Positions 62,006 through 64,000 of a stretch of 64,000 nt of DNA are shown here, piece by piece; positions within the stretch are counted from its first letter, which is position 1; each line of letters opens with the position of its first letter. The stretch is from Alphaproteobacteria bacterium MarineAlpha5_Bin12 (GTDB lineage: Bacteria; Pseudomonadota; Alphaproteobacteria; HIMB59; GCA-002718135), in contig PTKS01000001.1 of NCBI GenBank assembly GCA_002937855.1, forward strand, positions 33,948 to 97,947, given 5' to 3'. The position numbers were made by a program, and so were the translations under genes. The notes under the pieces are model-generated. The model saw nothing but the letters and a program-made list of their open reading frames with translations, made no database searches and was not told where the DNA came from.

Positions 62006-63352
62006 TTATTTATTTACAAATTTCTTGAATAAATCTATAAATTGATCTCCTCTATCTTCAAAATTTACATATTGATCATAAGAAGAACATGCTGGTGAAA
62101 GAAGAATTGTTGAAAAATTATAGTTTTTGATATCTTTAAGACATACTCTGATTGCTGTTTTCATAATTTTACAAACCTCACAATCAAAATATATATTTAA
62201 TTTTTTATTCAAATAATTTGCAGATTCTCCAATTATATATATTTTTCTAATATGACTTTTTAATTCGATTAATTTAGCATAATTCCTACTTTTAATTTTT
62301 CCTCCAAGTATTAAATGGATGTTATTTAAAGATTTAACTGAATGAACTGTTGATGCTAAGTTTGTAGCCTTGCTATCATTAATAACTATTAAATTTTTAC
62401 TCTTATGAATTATTTGTGATCGATGTTTTAAAGGTTTAAATTTATTAAGTGTTTTAATAAAAAAATCTTTTTTTAAATTCATTGTTTTTAAAACTGCATA
62501 AGTTGCAAGAACATTCATCTTATTATTTTCTAAAATAAAATTAGTTTTATAATTATCTATATTTAAATTCTTACTTTTATAATAGTTATCTATTATAGTA
62601 TTTTTATTAAAATAAATTCCTTTTTTTAAATATTTATTAACCGATATTGGTATAACATTTTTTTTATTTTTTTTAATTTCACTATAAATTTTTTTTGAAA
62701 ATTTATCATCCACTCCTATAATTGCAGTCTGATTTTTATTTGAATTAACAAATATTTTTTTTTTAATTTTAGCATAATTTTGGATTGATCCATATCTTTC
62801 TAAATGATCTTCAGATATATTAAGTAATATTGAAATATTGGAATTAAAAGATGGTGCTGACTCTAGTTGAAAAGAACTTAATTCTAACACATATTTAAAA
62901 TATTTTTTTTTAAATAATGCATCTAAAAGTGGAGGTTTAAAGTTACCTCCTGAAAATATTGGATTATTAGTATTTTTCAAAATTTTAGAAATTAGAGCTA
63001 AGGTTGTTGACTTTCCATTTGTGCCAGTTATTGCGATAACTTTATCTTTATCAATCTTTCTCGAGAAAAACTCTAGGTCTCTGTATATAGGTATATTTTT
63101 TTTTATTGGGATCTCTAATCTTTTATCTTTCAAGCTTATTCCTGGAGTAAGAATAATAAAATATATTTTATCCCAAATAATGTCATTAAAATTTTTTAAT
63201 TTTGCATTATAATTCTTTACAAAATTTTTTCTAATTTCTTTTTTGTCATCCCATATATAAATATTATATTTTTTATAAAAGTATTTAAAAGTTGATTTAC
63301 CACTTTCACCAAGACCAAAAATTAATATGCTTTTATCTTTATTGTTTTTCAA
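62006..63352 (-). CDS. murD: UDP-N-acetylmuramoylalanine-D-glutamate ligase
   Basis: 448 aa. SILIFGLGESGKSTFKYF (domain 1), IAITGTNGKSTTLALISKIL (ATP loop, around 109-128), YVLELSSFQLESAPSF and NISEDHLERYGSI (central), INDSKATNLASTVHS (C-terminal). Since no in-frame ATG is available upstream (mraY TAG lies 9 nt before), the start should be TTG 63352 (or an ATT/ATA start). Adds D-Glu to UDP-MurNAc-L-Ala. Confidence 0.95.
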   Translation of the reverse strand: MKNNKDKSILIFGLGESGKSTFKYFYKKYNIYIWDDKKEIRKNFVKNYNAKLKNFNDIIWDKIYFIILTPGISLKDKRLEIPIKKNIPIYRDLEFFSRKIDKDKVIAITGTNGKSTTLALISKILKNTNNPIFSGGNFKPPLLDALFKKKYFKYVLELSSFQLESAPSFNSNISILLNISEDHLERYGSIQNYAKIKKKIFVNSNKNQTAIIGVDDKFSKKIYSEIKKNKKNVIPISVNKYLKKGIYFNKNTIIDNYYKSKNLNIDNYKTNFILENNKMNVLATYAVLKTMNLKKDFFIKTLNKFKPLKHRSQIIHKSKNLIVINDSKATNLASTVHSVKSLNNIHLILGGKIKSRNYAKLIELKSHIRKIYIIGESANYLNKKLNIYFDCEVCKIMKTAIRVCLKDIKNYNFSTILLSPACSSYDQYVNFEDRGDQFIDLFKKFVNK

Positions 63353-63361
63353 AATTATTAA

Positions 63362-64000
63362 CTACCTAATTTTTAATGTTGCTAATCCAACTAAAGCTAA
63401 AACTATTGCTATGATCCAAAATCGTATAACAATAGTTGATTCAGCCCATCCTTTTTTTTCAAAATGGTGATGCAATGGAGCCATTTGAAATATCCTCTTA
63501 CCGGTAATTTTATAACTTAAAACCTGAACTATTACTGACAATGTTTCAAAAACGAAGAGACCGCCAATTATTCCCAATACAATTTCATGTTTTACAATGA
63601 TAGCAATAGTGCCAATTAGACTTCCCATTGAAAGGGAACCTGTATCTCCCATAAAAACCATTGCGGGAGGGGCATTAAACCATAAAAAACCTAATGACGC
63701 TCCAACTAAAGCTCCACAAATTATAGCTAATTCTCCTGATCCAGGAATATATTGAATTTGTAAATAATTTGAAAATACTAAATTGCCTACAATATATGAA
63801 ATTATAGCAAATGAAAAACCCACTATCATAACAGGAACAATAGCTAAACCATCTAATCCATCAGTTAAGTTAACTGCATTAGAGGAACCAATAATAATAA
63901 AAATTCCAAATGGCACAAATAACCAAGAAAGATTAATTGAAAAATCTTTTAAAAAAGGGAAATTTAAATATGTTGATATCTCTTTAGGTAAAAATCGTAT
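63362..64000 (-). CDS. mraY: Phospho-N-acetylmuramoyl-pentapeptide-transferase, 5' partial
   Basis: The C-terminal 212 residues of MraY, a membrane enzyme forming lipid I. The frame stays open to the right edge, and the missing N-terminal part would be about 150 residues. Seen: [20 protein letters not shown] (catalytic Asp motif), [16 protein letters not shown] and [20 protein letters not shown]. It lies directly before murD as in the usual dcw order (murF-mraY-murD). Confidence 0.95.
   Translation of the reverse strand: MRFLPKEISTYLNFPFLKDFSINLSWLFVPFGIFIIIGSSNAVNLTDGLDGLAIVPVMIVGFSFAIISYIVGNLVFSNYLQIQYIPGSGELAIICGALVGASLGFLWFNAPPAMVFMGDTGSLSMGSLIGTIAIIVKHEIVLGIIGGLFVFETLSVIVQVLSYKITGKRIFQMAPLHHHFEKKGWAESTIVIRFWIIAIVLALVGLATLKIR

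Noticed and set aside
1..64000. CRISPR array, insertion sequences, prophage, toxin-antitoxin or defence genes
   Set aside because: No spaced direct repeats, transposase, phage structural gene or defence-type domain was found on either strand.

Overview
The window comes from a strongly AT-rich genome (about 30% G+C by eye) with very short intergenic gaps, many 1-14 nt gene overlaps, lysine/asparagine/isoleucine-rich proteins and no insertion sequence, prophage or CRISPR array. Gene content (proteorhodopsin, peptide and sugar-type ABC uptake, a DmdA-like aminomethyltransferase, a dimethylglycine-dehydrogenase-like enzyme, Amt plus a GlnT/GmaS-type ligase) and alphaproteobacterial synteny (murA-his-infA-yacG-tRNA-Phe; mraY to lpxC) point to a streamlined planktonic marine alphaproteobacterium of the SAR11 / HIMB59 / AEGEAN-169 type. 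Which of these it is cannot be decided from the window.

Layout. 1-5591: Dpp/Opp-type peptide ABC operon (binding protein, stem-loop, two permeases, two ATPases, GAF protein), followed by a convergent M24 peptidase and an SDR. 7607-15161: a divergent locus with a ribose-type binding protein, permease and HyuA/HyuB on one arm, and a matching ATPase and hydantoin-racemase-like protein on the other; it looks like a self-contained uptake and hydrolysis module for a cyclic amide or amino-acid derivative. 15189-19132: housekeeping operon (40-aa basic protein, murA, hisG, hisD, infA, yacG, tRNA-Phe). 19203-25450: DUF6494, a putative Mn transporter divergent from mntR around an MntR-box palindrome, an Lrp regulator with a ureohydrolase, small exported/membrane proteins, tRNA-Thr, and a four-gene operon of small proteins. 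25670-34431: blue-tuned proteorhodopsin, LysE exporter, M19 dipeptidase, cyclophilin with a Shine-Dalgarno-masking hairpin, RidA, DacC, sugar-nucleotide genes, methyltransferase and HAD. 34529-38293: a structured leader RNA in front of an LLM monooxygenase / Xsc-like TPP enzyme / alpha-beta hydrolase operon. 38303-42011: GH20 and glmS. 42094-51809: aldehyde dehydrogenase, DmdA-like and DMGDH-like proteins, EamA exporter, Amt and a GlnT/GmaS-type ligase, which together suggest demethylation and ammonium or methylamine assimilation. 51818-64000: lpxC and the division/cell-wall cluster ftsZ, ftsA, ftsQ, ddl, murB, murC, murG, ftsW, murD, mraY (mraY runs off the right edge).

The least expected signals are RNA-level and contextual: the 34529-34602 leader with two mutually exclusive helices around the ribosome binding site, the ppiB hairpin, the MntR box, the compound hairpin at 33237-33292 with an anti-Shine-Dalgarno-like loop, and the hydantoinase-type transporter locus. 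No stretch longer than 300 bases lacks a gene; the larger gaps (13351-13563, 21106-21337, 25451-25669, 33049-33287, 50059-50254) are covered by the site entries below, except that I see nothing convincing in 50059-50254 or in 33049-33236.
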